Below, piece after piece: positions 53,189-63,494 of a DNA stretch of 64,000 nt. The stretch lies in the NCBI GenBank assembly GCA_951812715.1, contig OX638323.1:2894577-2958576 (forward strand), in the 5' to 3' direction. A model generated the notes under the pieces. The model worked only from the letters and a program-made list of their open reading frames with translations, had not been told where the DNA came from and searched no databases. A program made the translations under genes and the position numbers. The DNA is from an uncultured Pseudohongiella sp. (GTDB lineage: Bacteria; Pseudomonadota; Gammaproteobacteria; Pseudomonadales; Pseudohongiellaceae). The stretch's first letter is position 1, and every line of letters begins with the position of its first letter.

Positions 53189-54162
53189 ATCTCGCGCGTT
53201 CCAGACGGATTCTCTTCTTCGGCGGCAAGGGCGGCGTCGGCAAGACCACCGTATCCGCGGCGACGGCGCTTGCCCTCGCCAACGAAGACCGGCGCGTGCT
53301 GCTCGTTTCCACCGATCCCGCCCATAACCTTGGTCATCTGTTCAATCGTGAGATCGGTCCGCGACCGGTGCGGCTCGCGCCGGGTCTTGACGGTCTCGAA
53401 CTCGACCCCGCGGCGACGGTTCGCGACCACATGAGCGATGTATCGGGCGCCTTGCATAGTCTGATGCCGGTGCAGATGCATGCGGAGATCGACAAGCATG
53501 TCGCGCTGTCGAGAGACGCTCCGGGCATGCAGGAAGCCGCGATCCTGGAAAAGATGGCGGAGATCGTAGAGCAGGGCAGGAAGGATTACGAGCACGTGAT
53601 TTTCGACACTGCTCCGTCCGGCCATACCGCCCGGCTCATGGCGCTGCCCGAAATGATGACGGCCTGGACCGAAGGCCTGATCCAGCGCCGCGAGCGCGCC
53701 GACCGCTTCGCCGAGTTCGTGCGCGGTCTCGGTTCGGATTCCGATATGGCCGAGGATATCGTCGGCGAAAAGAATTCAGCCGCTGAAAAAGAGAGCCGAA
53801 TTCGCGCCATCCTCAACCGGCGCAGACTCAAGTTCGCGCATCTGCGCGACGCGCTGGCGGACCCGGAACTGACCTCGTTCGTAATCGTGCTGGTGGCGGA
53901 GCGCCTGCCGGTGATGGAAACCATCGAATTGCACGATCAATTGCGCAAGGCAGGTCTGACCATCGACTGCCTGGTGGTGAACAAGCGTCTGCCGTCAGGG
54001 ACCGGCGAGTTTCTCGAAGAGCGCCGCGCCCAGCAGGAAATTCATTTGCACACTCTCGGCGAGACCTTGCCGGACGTTTCCAGCGAACATCTGGATCTGG
54101 TTGCGAAGGATATCGCCGGCCTGACGGCGTTGCAGGAGTTTTCGCAAGGTCTGCAAGACTAG
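53179..54162 (+). CDS. ArsA/GET3-family ATPase
   Basis: This about 327-residue P-loop ATPase begins [23 protein letters not shown], the deviant Walker A of the ArsA/GET3 group with the intradimer lysine. It also has [10 protein letters not shown] (switch I) and [12 protein letters not shown] (switch II). No arsenite-binding cysteine cluster and no arsR or arsB gene is seen, so arsenite transport is unlikely. The start may be TTG 53179, 10 bp inside the cory-CC-star gene; an ATG at 53131 would overlap it by 58 bp. The two proteins probably work together. Confidence 0.85.
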   Translation: MLLDLARSRRILFFGGKGGVGKTTVSAATALALANEDRRVLLVSTDPAHNLGHLFNREIGPRPVRLAPGLDGLELDPAATVRDHMSDVSGALHSLMPVQMHAEIDKHVALSRDAPGMQEAAILEKMAEIVEQGRKDYEHVIFDTAPSGHTARLMALPEMMTAWTEGLIQRRERADRFAEFVRGLGSDSDMAEDIVGEKNSAAEKESRIRAILNRRRLKFAHLRDALADPELTSFVIVLVAERLPVMETIELHDQLRKAGLTIDCLVVNKRLPSGTGEFLEERRAQQEIHLHTLGETLPDVSSEHLDLVAKDIAGLTALQEFSQGLQD

Positions 54163-55193
54163 CGTTGCACTCTTCCCGAACCCTTGCCGCGCATCAGTTG
54201 CAATACTTCAGCGCTGTCGACGCGATTGAAATCTCCCGGAATCGAATGCTTCAGGCAACTCGCGGCAACCGCGAATTCCAGCGCCTGTCCGCGGTCATCG
54301 AAAGTGTTCAGCCCATGGATCAGGCCAGCGGCAAAACTGTCGCCGCCGCCCACCCGGTCGACGATATCGGTGATTTCATAACGCCGCGACACGCTGAAAC
54401 CGTCGGCGTCGCGCAAACAGGCGGACCATTGGTTCCGGTCGGCGCTAAGCGATTCCCGCATGGTGATCGCGATCACGGACATGCGCGGAAACCGCTGCAA
54501 CATTTCCGCGCTGAGCATCTCGTATTTGGCGGTATCCAGCTCACCGCCCTCGACATCGATATCTACTTCGACTCCGAGTGAATTCTGGCAGTCTTCTTCG
54601 TTGGCGATGCCGACATCGACGAACCGAACGAGTTCGTTCATGACTTCCGGCGCGGTCTTGCCGTACTTCCACAACTTGCCGCGGAAATTGAAATCGCAGG
54701 ACACCGTTATTCCGGCTTCGCTTGCCGCCGTCACGGCTTCGAGGCTGAGCCGGGCCGCGGAGGCGCTTAGCGCCGGGGTGATGCCGGTAATGTGCAGCCA
54801 ATTCGCTCCGGCGAAGATTTCTTTCCAGTCGAAATCGCCCGATTGCGTGGTGCTGATCGAGGATCCGGCGCGATCGTAAACGACTTTCGAAGGACGCTGG
54901 TTGGCGCCCGTTTCCAGAAAATAGACGCCGACACGGTCGCCGGTGCGCTTGATGTGCCCGGTATCTACTCCGAACTTGCGCAACTCGCTAATCGCCGCAT
55001 CGCCGATCGCGTTGTCCGGCAGCGCGCTGACGAAAGCGGCGTCGCAGCCGAAATTGGCCAGCGAGACGGCGACATTGGCTTCGCCGCCGCCGAAAGTGGC
55101 TTCCAGGTTCGGCGACTGAAACAATCTTTCATGGGAAAGCGATTTCAGGCGCAGCATGATTTCACCGAAGCAAATGTATTCAGCCAAACTCAA
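54159..55193 (-). CDS. kdgK: 2-keto-3-deoxygluconate kinase (PfkB family)
   Basis: KdgK makes 2-keto-3-deoxy-6-phosphogluconate from KDG. The 344-residue protein has the PfkB opening [10 protein letters not shown], an [16 protein letters not shown] motif and the active-site [14 protein letters not shown] with the catalytic Asp. The start is a TTG (55193 or 55187); AGGA upstream fits 55187 better. It is the last gene of the GntR-PL17-MFS-SDR-KdgK run. Confidence 0.92.
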   Translation of the reverse strand: MSLAEYICFGEIMLRLKSLSHERLFQSPNLEATFGGGEANVAVSLANFGCDAAFVSALPDNAIGDAAISELRKFGVDTGHIKRTGDRVGVYFLETGANQRPSKVVYDRAGSSISTTQSGDFDWKEIFAGANWLHITGITPALSASAARLSLEAVTAASEAGITVSCDFNFRGKLWKYGKTAPEVMNELVRFVDVGIANEEDCQNSLGVEVDIDVEGGELDTAKYEMLSAEMLQRFPRMSVIAITMRESLSADRNQWSACLRDADGFSVSRRYEITDIVDRVGGGDSFAAGLIHGLNTFDDRGQALEFAVAASCLKHSIPGDFNRVDSAEVLQLMRGKGSGRVQR

Positions 55194-55319
55194 GATTCCT
55201 TGTTCAATTCAAAACGATGTCAGGCCGTGCTTGGCCGCCTGGATGGATCCCGCGACTTCGCGCAGGATGACCCTTGGAGACGTGGAATCCACGACCGCTT
55301 TGCGTCACTGCCGGAATCA

Positions 55320-56066
55320 TCAGGAAAAATAAAGTCCGCCGTTGATATCCAGACTTGCGCCGGTAATGAAGCTTGACTCGGGCGAGGCGAGATACGCGGC
55401 CAGATCCGCTACTTCCCGCGCCTGTCCTTCGCGGCGCAGCGGCGTTGCCCCGGCGACGTTCGCCCGCACCTGATCCTTGGTGAAGGTGTCGTGAAACGTG
55501 GTATCTATCATGCCGGGACAAACGCAGTTGACGCGGATTCCGGCGGGTCCCAGTTCCTTGGCCAGACCGCGGGTAAACGTCATCAGCGCGCCTTTGGAAC
55601 TCGCGTAAGCGATGGCGCCGGGACCGCCGCCGTCACGGCCGGCCTGCGATGAGAAATTCACGATCGAGCTTCCCGCGCCCATATGGGGAACCGCGTGTTT
55701 GGCTGTCAGGAAGGCGCTAGTCAGGTTCAGTTTCATCACGCTTTCGAAAAACGATTCGCTCATCTCCGCGAGTGTCTTGCGCGCGACCAGTCCGCCCGCG
55801 ACATTGACGAGAATATCGATGGAACCGCCGAACTCGCTTCGCGTCCTATCGATGAGATTTTTCACGTCCGCGCTGTCCGTCATGTCGCCGCGAACGCTGA
55901 TTGCCGTGCCGCCGGCCGATTGGATTGCCGCCAATGTGGCTGCTCCATCCTCGGCGTTGTTCAGCCAGGTAAATGAGACTCTAGCGCCATTCGCGGCCAG
56001 CGTTTCCGAAACCGCCCTGCCGATGTCGCGCGAGCCGCCGGTGACGATCGCTACCTTGTTTTCCAT
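55320..56066 (-). CDS. SDR oxidoreductase, probable DEH reductase
   Basis: This 248-residue short-chain dehydrogenase has the cofactor motif TGGSRDIG at 9-16, NVAGG, catalytic Ser in NFSSQAG and YASSK (Tyr-x-x-x-Lys). In alginate loci this enzyme reduces 4-deoxy-L-erythro-5-hexoseulose uronate (DEH) to KDG. That role is assigned from context; the fold alone does not define it. ATG 56066 follows AGGAATAAAT. Confidence 0.88.
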   Translation of the reverse strand: MENKVAIVTGGSRDIGRAVSETLAANGARVSFTWLNNAEDGAATLAAIQSAGGTAISVRGDMTDSADVKNLIDRTRSEFGGSIDILVNVAGGLVARKTLAEMSESFFESVMKLNLTSAFLTAKHAVPHMGAGSSIVNFSSQAGRDGGGPGAIAYASSKGALMTFTRGLAKELGPAGIRVNCVCPGMIDTTFHDTFTKDQVRANVAGATPLRREGQAREVADLAAYLASPESSFITGASLDINGGLYFS

Positions 56067-56104
56067 ATTTATTCCTGTTTCCAGCTAGTTTGATGATTGG
56101 GGAT

Positions 56105-57412
56105 TCAACCGGCCGCTTCCGCCTCGATAGTCGCCGCGCCCGGCGCCGAGGTTACGGGTTCTATCCGACCGCCGAAAATCCACACCGAAGCCACCGCGAG
56201 CGGAACCAGCAAGGCGCCCAGCAGGAAGAACGGCACGTATGATTCCTGGGTTATCGCAGGCACCATCCAGGTCGTGATCAATACGCCGACTACCGCCGCC
56301 GTCCCGCCCACGCCCGCCAGCGAACCGACCGATTTGCCGGCGAAAAAGTCGCTGGGCAGTGTTTGTATGTTGCCGATAGCGAATTGAAACCCAAACAGGA
56401 TTACGGCGATCAGCAACACCGCCGTCAGCGGGGTGGAAGCGAACGCGGTCGCGATCAGCATCGGCATCATGATCGCGCCGCCCAGGGTAATCGTCAGCTT
56501 GCGGGCGGCATTGACGGACCAGCCCGCCTTGATTAGTTTGCCAGCCGCCCAGCCGCCGATAATCGCGCCAAGAGCCGCGCCGACATAAGGCACCCAGGCA
56601 AATAATCCGATTTGCGCGATGTCGAATCCGAAACGGTCGGCCAGATAAATCGGCAGCCAACTGACGAAAAGCCACCAGACCGGATCAAGAAAAAATCGCG
56701 ATGAAATAACGGCCCAGCTTTGCCGGTACTGAAGCATTTCGCCCCAGCCCGGAGCGGCTTGTTCATTATCTTCCTCGGACAGTTTTTCCGTTTTCTGGCC
56801 CGAGAGAATGTATTCCCTTTCCGCCTCGGAAAGCCATGGGTGGCGGTCCGGCGGCGCCTTGTACACGAACAGCCAGGGAATGAGCCATAGGAATCCCAGT
56901 AATCCCACTAAAATAAACGTTCCCTGCCAGCCGAATTGAAGATAGAGCAATGCGATTACCGGCGCGGAAACTATCGCGCCCACCGACGCTCCCGAATTGA
57001 ATATTCCCTGCGCAAGCGCGCGCTCCTTGATGGGGAACCACTCCGCGTTGCTTTTCGTTGCGCCGGGCCAGTTGCCGGCTTCGCTTACGCCCAGGGTCGC
57101 CCGGACCAGGCCGAGCGAAAGAACGCCGCGGGTCGCGGCGTGCATCATGATCGAGATGGACCAGACCACGATGGCCAGGACAAATCCCAGGCGCGTTCCA
57201 ATCATGTCGAAGATCTTTCCGAACAGGGAATGACCGATCGCATAACCGACCATGAAGAACGAAACGACCAGCGCATAATCGTTCAGGTCCATCCCCAGTT
57301 CTTCGGAAATGGTCGGCCACATGATCGCCAGCGCGTTGCGGTCGATATAGTTGATCACCGTGGCGATGGCGACCAGTCCGACAACAATCCATCTCAAGTA
57401 TCCGCGGAACAT
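56105..57412 (-). CDS. MFS transporter, ACS family (uronate type)
   Basis: This 435-residue transporter has 12 spans and the ACS-family hallmarks NYIDRNALAIMWPTI in the first span, SEAGNWPGATKSNAEWFP near span 4 and FAIGNIQTLPSDFFAGKSVG late. Relatives import hexuronates or unsaturated uronates; here DEH is the likely substrate. ATG 57412 follows AGGAGTGAG. It lies 16 bp behind the PL17 gene. Confidence 0.9.
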   Translation of the reverse strand: MFRGYLRWIVVGLVAIATVINYIDRNALAIMWPTISEELGMDLNDYALVVSFFMVGYAIGHSLFGKIFDMIGTRLGFVLAIVVWSISIMMHAATRGVLSLGLVRATLGVSEAGNWPGATKSNAEWFPIKERALAQGIFNSGASVGAIVSAPVIALLYLQFGWQGTFILVGLLGFLWLIPWLFVYKAPPDRHPWLSEAEREYILSGQKTEKLSEEDNEQAAPGWGEMLQYRQSWAVISSRFFLDPVWWLFVSWLPIYLADRFGFDIAQIGLFAWVPYVGAALGAIIGGWAAGKLIKAGWSVNAARKLTITLGGAIMMPMLIATAFASTPLTAVLLIAVILFGFQFAIGNIQTLPSDFFAGKSVGSLAGVGGTAAVVGVLITTWMVPAITQESYVPFFLLGALLVPLAVASVWIFGGRIEPVTSAPGAATIEAEAAG

Positions 57413-57428
57413 CTAAATCTCACTCCTG

Positions 57429-59627
57429 CTATTCGCGTTCTTCGTTGAACAACGCGTAAAAACCATTCCAACTATATGAGCGACCTTTCAGGCTGGCTGT
57501 ATGCGATGTCATTTCATCCGCATCATGTGACAAGGCAACGATCGTTTGCGAACCGTCGCCGGTTTGTAAGCTCAAGACATCGGCGCCGTCCTCACGGAGA
57601 AATCGGACGTCTTCGATAGAGCCGGCGCTGTTCAATGTATATTCTTCCGCCCCGTTATATTCGCCGTGCGGTTCGACAACGGAAACGAACCGGGTTGAAC
57701 TTGCGCCATTCACCCGAAATACGAGCGCCTGCTCCCGGCGCAAGTTGAACAGCGGGTCGTTGGCGCCCAATTCGGTAAAAAATACTTCCATATCGTGTTG
57801 CGCTATGACCGTATAGGTGTAGAAGCGATTCCCGGTCAGCCAGGTCACGGCAAACTTCTCTCCGGCGGGGACTTCAGCGCTCGCCCGCAGCCATAAGTGT
57901 TGATAACCGTTTGCGGCGCCCAATGGCCGCAAGTTCGAAATCCTGGATTCAAGCGAGTGGCTCGTATCGACGATATGCCCGCTGAAATGCACCGGCATAT
58001 CGTATCGATGTTCACTAGGGCTGCTTGCATTGAGGACATCGATCATCACCGGATTGTCGGTAGCCAGATTGTTGAGCAAGGCAACGGTGCGATTGAACGA
58101 TGTATCTTCGTAGGCGTCTTCCATACTTGCCGAGGCAATCTGAATTTCGTCGGCGCTGTCAAAGAAAAGGATTTCCGGGTTTGCCTGTTCCGCTAAGCTC
58201 AAGCGGCCGTTGAAATGGCTGGTTTCGTCAACTACCAGCGCATTATGCGCAATCGATTGCTTGGCCCAGGTCTCGTTTTCGGGCAAATAACGCCCGCCGT
58301 TTTTCTGTTCGACATTCAGGAAGCGCGCCGCGCCGTAATCCGTCAATATTTCATTGCCGTTGTCGTAGAACAGCAGTCCCAGTTTGTCGAAATGACCGTG
58401 TCCCATGCCCTGGGACGTGGCTTTCAGAACGAGGGCCTGCTCGTTGGAATAATCTCCACTCCGAAGAACGGCCAGCGCTCCTTGTGTTCCTTTCGGCCCG
58501 TCGCGAAACAGACGCGAGCGGTAGTCGAACGGCAAGGTATCGCCCCGGTCTCGTGCAAGCGCCATTCTGAAACCGTCACCGTTCAAGACATAGGAACTTT
58601 GCATTCCCGCGATGGATAACAACGAGGAATCACCCGTCAGGGCATATGCCATTGAAATGCCGTAGCGTAACTCCACGGTATCCAGTCCCTTGTCCTTGAT
58701 CGCGTCGTTAAGCGGAAAAAACAGTCCGGCATAGGACAGATCGATACAGGCGTAGATCGCCTTCAGCAAGATTCCTTCACGATACTCGAATATATTCAGC
58801 TCTGGGTTGTTCGCCTCGATGCTGCGGGCGAAAAGGAGAAAGGGCATCATGGCGTAACGCTGGTAATAGGGTCCCTCGCTGTAATAGCCATCGGGTGAAA
58901 ACAGCAGATCGATCTGCCTGATAAAACCCGAGTTGCCATCGCCATTCAGCCCATATAGCGCCTTGCGAACGTAATCTTCGTCATCAAGCGCATAGCCGGT
59001 CATGCCAACCGCGGCAACCGCCCAGGTTCCATGGTTATGAATCCTGTCAAAAGTGTCGGGCGATCCTGCGGAGAGAAAGTCGGCCATTGGCCGCAGCAAG
59101 TTGTTGACGATCCGGTCTCGCTCGCTAGCCGACAGAGTGTCATGGATTGCGTCGAAGCCCTGAATGGCGTAGGTCAGCCAAACTGATTCATTGAGGTTCT
59201 GCCAGAACAGTCGCCCTGGATTCGATCCTCTGCTTTGCGGGTGATTCCCAAGCTCGGGATAAATTTCGGCGTAGGACAGCAGGAGTTGGCTGGCATGGTC
59301 GGCATAAACGTCTTCGCCGGTCAATTGGTAGACGACGCCCGCGTCGTGAATTGCGATTCCGTTTCTTTTATGCGTTTCGTGGGAGTATCCACCCCCGGCG
59401 TCTACAGGTTCAGGCACGTCCGGACCGGTTACGAAGTAAAGATCAAGCTCTGTCCTGAATTCATCGAGAACCCGGGAAAACGCGGGAGATTCGTGCTCAT
59501 TCTGTCTGATGTACTCTACGTCCTCGGTTGAAAGCAAAAGTCCGGGATGTTCGGCGGAATATCCGGGGGCCCATAACACGACTATGGGCGCGGCAAACAG
59601 AACAGCTTGTGAAATATTGATTCTCAT
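57429..59627 (-). CDS. PL17-family exolytic oligoalginate lyase
   Basis: This 732-residue protein has a signal-like start (MRINISQAVLFAAPIVVLW), an alpha/alpha-barrel domain with HNHGTWAVAAVGM (the Asn-His pair of the family) and SPDGYYSEGPYYQRYAMM (catalytic tyrosine), and a C-terminal beta-sheet domain with MGHGHFDKLGLLFYDNGNE. PL17 enzymes release DEH from oligoalginate ends. ATG 59627 gives a clean signal; the longer frame overlaps gntR and is rejected. Confidence 0.92.
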   Translation of the reverse strand: MRINISQAVLFAAPIVVLWAPGYSAEHPGLLLSTEDVEYIRQNEHESPAFSRVLDEFRTELDLYFVTGPDVPEPVDAGGGYSHETHKRNGIAIHDAGVVYQLTGEDVYADHASQLLLSYAEIYPELGNHPQSRGSNPGRLFWQNLNESVWLTYAIQGFDAIHDTLSASERDRIVNNLLRPMADFLSAGSPDTFDRIHNHGTWAVAAVGMTGYALDDEDYVRKALYGLNGDGNSGFIRQIDLLFSPDGYYSEGPYYQRYAMMPFLLFARSIEANNPELNIFEYREGILLKAIYACIDLSYAGLFFPLNDAIKDKGLDTVELRYGISMAYALTGDSSLLSIAGMQSSYVLNGDGFRMALARDRGDTLPFDYRSRLFRDGPKGTQGALAVLRSGDYSNEQALVLKATSQGMGHGHFDKLGLLFYDNGNEILTDYGAARFLNVEQKNGGRYLPENETWAKQSIAHNALVVDETSHFNGRLSLAEQANPEILFFDSADEIQIASASMEDAYEDTSFNRTVALLNNLATDNPVMIDVLNASSPSEHRYDMPVHFSGHIVDTSHSLESRISNLRPLGAANGYQHLWLRASAEVPAGEKFAVTWLTGNRFYTYTVIAQHDMEVFFTELGANDPLFNLRREQALVFRVNGASSTRFVSVVEPHGEYNGAEEYTLNSAGSIEDVRFLREDGADVLSLQTGDGSQTIVALSHDADEMTSHTASLKGRSYSWNGFYALFNEERE

Positions 59628-59652
59628 CGGGCCGTTTCGTTTTTTCGATGTT

Positions 59653-60399
59653 TCAGATATTCGCGATCTTGAGAAAGCGATGGCGACTTTCCGATGCCTG
59701 CTTGCGAATTCGTTCCAGAGCCTGTTCTTCCGTGATATCGAGCATGGATCCCAGCAGTCGCGCAAAATGCTTGCGCATGGCCACACGAGCGGCGGCGGGG
59801 TCTCGTTCGCGCAGCGCAACGTAGATTTCCATATGTTCATCGCCGCGCTGCGATGTGTCTTCGAGACAAACTGCCTTATAGACTTCCTTGACCTGCGGGA
59901 GTTCGTCGCGCATTTTCCAGAGGAGTTCGACGATATGACGCACGGCCGAGTTTCCCGAAGCCGCCGCTATCGTAAGATGAAAGTCCCGGTCCGCCCTTTC
60001 CGCCGCTTGCTGGTCTTTGGGATCGTCGGAGGCCATTTTTTCTATGTAGCCGGAAAGTTTTTCCAGCTCCTCATCGCCGATATTTAGCGCGGCCAACGCG
60101 GCCACCTCCGACTCGAACAACGATCTGGCTTCGGTCACTTCAAAGGCGTTTACCTTCGGAAGACTTTCGTCGCCGGGGTCAATGTCTTCCAGCACGTAGA
60201 CCCCCGAACCGGTTCTTATATCAACCTTGCCGCGAGCTTGCAGGGCCACGAGGGCCTGACGAATGGTCACGCGGCTTACCTTGAATTGTTCCGCCAGATT
60301 TCTCTCCGCGGGCAGGCGGCTGCCCGCCGGATAGACGCCTTTTTCAATCATTTCCAGTATTGATCGGGCGACAGAGATGTAAAGTCTTTTATCAGTCAT
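59653..60399 (-). CDS. GntR/FadR-subfamily regulator of the alginate genes
   Basis: This 248-residue protein has an N-terminal winged helix (LPAERNLAEQFKVSRVTIRQALVAL region) and an FCD ligand domain with the metal/ligand residues in RDFHLTIAAASGN, HIVELLWKMRDELP and GDEHMEIYVAL. FadR-type GntR proteins bind 5-N-5 GT/AC palindromes; TTGGT-N3-ACCAA-like sites stand upstream of the two receptors. It lies 25 bp before the PL17 start, in the same run. The ligand may be KDG or DEH; inferred. Confidence 0.9.
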   Translation of the reverse strand: MTDKRLYISVARSILEMIEKGVYPAGSRLPAERNLAEQFKVSRVTIRQALVALQARGKVDIRTGSGVYVLEDIDPGDESLPKVNAFEVTEARSLFESEVAALAALNIGDEELEKLSGYIEKMASDDPKDQQAAERADRDFHLTIAAASGNSAVRHIVELLWKMRDELPQVKEVYKAVCLEDTSQRGDEHMEIYVALRERDPAAARVAMRKHFARLLGSMLDITEEQALERIRKQASESRHRFLKIANI

Positions 60400-60676
60400 T
60401 CGGCATTATCCTTTTTGGTCTCTCCAATTTCAGATCGTCAATACTCAACATCAAGCACCGAGATTTCAAGCAATCGGAGGCGGTATCCGGCCTGCCGTCG
60501 ATTTGCCGCGGGGAAATGCAGACGAACAAACGCCATAGTTTCCGCCCGACGATTTGATACGCATTTTATGCGACTCGATTGGGCTGCGGATGGATAGTCC
60601 AGTATTTATACCAATACGCCGAAAGTGTGTAAACAACTTTGTGTTGTTTCCGGCGCGAAAAGCAGCGAGGGTGGGC

Positions 60677-61039
60677 TCAGTTCAGATCTGCGGGAGGGTT
60701 TGGCACGAAGTCGCCGGTGACGGTGGCGAGCTGATCGTCGACGAATAGAATAGTGACGCGTTCCTGGGTACGCGCGCCGCCGCCAGGCTGGAAATTGTAG
60801 ACGTAATCCCAGCGGTTCTGGCGGAAAGGGTCGCGAATGAGCGGGGTGCCCATGACGAAAATCACCTGGTTCCTGGTCATTCCCGGCCGCAACTGATCAA
60901 CCATGTTTTGCAGAATCACGTTGCCCTGGGTGATCGAAATCTTGTACACGCCGGGAAAATCCAGTGAACCCAAGTTGTTAGCGCAGCCGGCCAGAGTCGC
61001 CAGCAGCAAAATTGTCAGGCTTTTTTTCACTTTCATCAT
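60677..61039 (-). CDS. bamE: BamE (SmpA/OmlA) outer-membrane assembly lipoprotein
   Basis: BamE is a lipoprotein of the BAM complex. The 120-residue protein has lipobox [42 protein letters not shown] and the final [12 protein letters not shown], all family features. The start may be ATG 61039 or 61036. It is divergent from fur (178 bp). Confidence 0.95.
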   Translation of the reverse strand: MMKVKKSLTILLLATLAGCANNLGSLDFPGVYKISITQGNVILQNMVDQLRPGMTRNQVIFVMGTPLIRDPFRQNRWDYVYNFQPGGGARTQERVTILFVDDQLATVTGDFVPNPPADLN

Positions 61040-61185
61040 GCGGAATTTCCATATCTCCCAGCGCCGCTGCCGTCTGTGACTTTCCTAAGCGACCCCAGCG
61101 GGGCATAATAACCCATGCGTTCTCGTTGGAACAGTCGGCGAATGTCTCGCACCGGGCATGAATTCAGGCAAGTTCAACAGAACAG

Positions 61186-61203
61186 TAATGCAATTCCGCA
61201 TTA
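61186..61203. promoter_or_regulatory. inverted repeat before fur
   Basis: TAATGC at 61186-61191 and GCATTA at 61198-61203, 6 bp apart, end 14 bp before the fur start codon. It only loosely resembles a Fur box. An autoregulatory site is possible. Confidence 0.3.
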
Positions 61204-61217
61204 TTCGCGAGGCAAAC

Positions 61218-61640
61218 ATGGGCACCGAAAACCAGGAACTGCGCAAGGCCGGTCTCAAGGTCACGCTGCCGCGGGTCAAGATTCTGCAGATCCTGGAAAC
61301 CTCCGAAAACAAGCACATGAGCGCCGAGGATGTATACAAGGCGCTGGTTGAATCCGATCAGGAGGTCGGTCTGGCGACGGTGTATCGCGTGCTGACCCAA
61401 TTCGAAGCCGCGGGCCTGGTCTTGCGGCACCATTTCGAGGGCGGCCATTCGATCTTCGAATTGATGCCGGGCAACCATCACGACCATATCGTCTGCACTT
61501 CTTGCGGCAAGGTCGAAGAGTTCTACGACGATATCATCGAAGACCGGCAAGTCAAGATCGCCGAAAAATTCGGCTTCGAAATCACCGATCACAGCATGTA
61601 TCTGTACGGCATTTGCCCTAGCTGTCAGCAGGAATCCTGA
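61218..61640 (+). CDS. fur: Fur, ferric uptake regulator
   Basis: This 140-residue repressor has a winged helix (LKVTLPRVKILQIL, SAEDVYKALVESDQEVGLATVYRVL) and a metal-binding dimer domain with HHDHIVCTSCGKVEEF and the late CPSC pair. ATG 61218 follows GAGG. Earlier in-frame codons are rejected. Its last 16 bp overlap the end of recN, which is convergent. Confidence 0.96.
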   Translation: MGTENQELRKAGLKVTLPRVKILQILETSENKHMSAEDVYKALVESDQEVGLATVYRVLTQFEAAGLVLRHHFEGGHSIFELMPGNHHDHIVCTSCGKVEEFYDDIIEDRQVKIAEKFGFEITDHSMYLYGICPSCQQES

Positions 61641-63304
61641 TCTGCCGCCAGCATCTGCCGGGCGTGCGCCAACGAGGCTGCGCTGAATTCCGCTCCGGCC
61701 AGCATCCGCGCTACTTCGAGCACTCTTGCATCATCGATGAGTTCGCTGATCGAGGTCTGCGCGCTCGCGCCATCGCTGCTCTTGCTTACCGAATATTGCC
61801 AGTGCGCACGGCTGGCGACCTGGGGCTGATGCGTGACGCAGAGAACCTGGGCCGACTCGCCCAAAGTGCGCAGCAAGGCGCCGACTTGGGCAGCCACGCC
61901 GCCACCGATGCCAACATCGACTTCGTCGAAAACGAGGCAGGGTGTCTGGGAGGTTTGCGCCGTCACGACCCGAATCGCAAGACTGATTCGGGACAGTTCG
62001 CCGCCTGAGGCTATCTTTGCCAGCGTCCCCGGCTTCTGCCCGCGATTAGTGCTGACCAGAAATTCGACTTTTTCCAGCCCGTTGGCGTTGATGGCGTCCG
62101 CGGGCAAAGATTCGAAGCGGATTTCCATGCCCGCATCGCTCATGCCGAGGCGCGCAATGCGCTTGTCGATTTCCCGCGACAACCGGCACGCGCCTTCGCG
62201 GCGCTGTTCGCCGATCTGCGCGGCAACGGCTGCGTATTGTTCCCGCAAATTCGAGTCTTCCTCCTGCAAGCGCTGTAATTCTTTTTCGCGGCCTTGAATA
62301 TTCTCCAATTGCTCTTGCAGCGATCGCGTCAACGGCGCCAGCTCGGTCGGCCTGACCTTGTGCTTGCGCGCCATGTAATGCAACGAGCCGAGACGTTCAT
62401 CTACTTGCGCCAGGCGTTCTGGATCGATGGCAAACTCGTCCTTCGCGGAGCGCAGGTCGGCGGACGCCTCTTCGATCTGGATGCAGGCGGATTCGAGCAG
62501 TTCCATCGCATTGGCGATACGGCTACTGTCGCCTTGCAATTCGCCCAGCGGCTGCAATGTGCGCCGCAGACTGCTCAAAGCGTTGAATTGTTCGTGATCG
62601 GAAATGTCCTGCACCGCCCCGGTCAGGGCTGCCAGCGCTTGCTCGGCGCCGCTCAGGCGGCGGTGTTCCTGTTCCAGTGATTCTGTTTCGCCATCCGCGG
62701 CCGCGAGTTCCCGCAGTTCATCCAGTTGATAAGCCAGCAACTGAACCCGGCCCTCGTCGTCATCGCCGCGCAGCCTCGCGATGGCGCGCTGATTGGTCTG
62801 CCATAGGCCGTGCAGCGAACGCAATTCTTCAAGTAGTTTTCGCCCTACGCAATAATCGTCGAGCAAGGAAAGCTGGGTCTGGCGTTGCAATAGCGATTGA
62901 TGTTCCTGTTGGCTGACGATATCCACGAGCAGCGCGCCGAGTTGTTGCAGGCTCGCCATGGTCACGGGCGAGTCGTTGACGAACGCTCTCGAGCGGCCGT
63001 CGCTGCCGACCGTGCGGCGGATCAAGCAGGACTCGGCCGCGTCTCCCTGCAATTGGTTGGCTTCCAGCCAGGCGCCTGCGGCGCCGTTGTTCGAAACATC
63101 GAATTCCGCGGCGATCTCGGTTTTTTTCGCGCCGCTTCTGACCACGGTCTTGTCGGCCCGATCGCCGAGCGCAAGCCCGAGCGCGCCAACGATGATCGAC
63201 TTGCCCGCGCCGGTTTCCCCGGTCAGCGCCGAAAGGCCGCCGTGGAAGTCCGAGCCAAGAATTTGCGCGGTGGCGTAATTGTGGATGGAAAGGTGCCGCA
63301 GCAT
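61625..63304 (-). CDS. recN: RecN, DNA repair ATPase
   Basis: RecN is an SMC-like ATPase in double-strand break repair. The 559-residue protein starts MLRHLSIHNYA and has Walker A GETGAGKS near residue 30, a long coiled coil (about 160-370), signature ASGGELSRISLAI and Walker B LVFDEVDVGIGG. Length is normal. The frame extends upstream to 63400, but ATG 63304 matches the family start. Confidence 0.95.
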   Translation of the reverse strand: MLRHLSIHNYATAQILGSDFHGGLSALTGETGAGKSIIVGALGLALGDRADKTVVRSGAKKTEIAAEFDVSNNGAAGAWLEANQLQGDAAESCLIRRTVGSDGRSRAFVNDSPVTMASLQQLGALLVDIVSQQEHQSLLQRQTQLSLLDDYCVGRKLLEELRSLHGLWQTNQRAIARLRGDDDEGRVQLLAYQLDELRELAAADGETESLEQEHRRLSGAEQALAALTGAVQDISDHEQFNALSSLRRTLQPLGELQGDSSRIANAMELLESACIQIEEASADLRSAKDEFAIDPERLAQVDERLGSLHYMARKHKVRPTELAPLTRSLQEQLENIQGREKELQRLQEEDSNLREQYAAVAAQIGEQRREGACRLSREIDKRIARLGMSDAGMEIRFESLPADAINANGLEKVEFLVSTNRGQKPGTLAKIASGGELSRISLAIRVVTAQTSQTPCLVFDEVDVGIGGGVAAQVGALLRTLGESAQVLCVTHQPQVASRAHWQYSVSKSSDGASAQTSISELIDDARVLEVARMLAGAEFSAASLAHARQMLAADQDSC

Positions 63305-63494
63305 GGCGGGAAAGTATATTGGATCAGCCCTGCAAAGAGTACGGAATTTGATCAAACGCGAGCGCCGCGATTGCCTTGAAACATTACCCCAAGTCCCCAT
63401 ATAGGTTTTCGTGACCTAGCGGTTTGGTCAAAGGCTTCGTTTGTTTCGGGGAAACCAGGTTCTTGCGGAATCCCCGGCAGCAGGACGTTAACGT

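Noticed and set aside
53179..54162. Arsenite efflux ATPase (arsA proper)
   Set aside because: No cysteine triad for arsenite is visible and no arsB, arsD or arsR lies nearby; the cory-CC-star partner points to another role.
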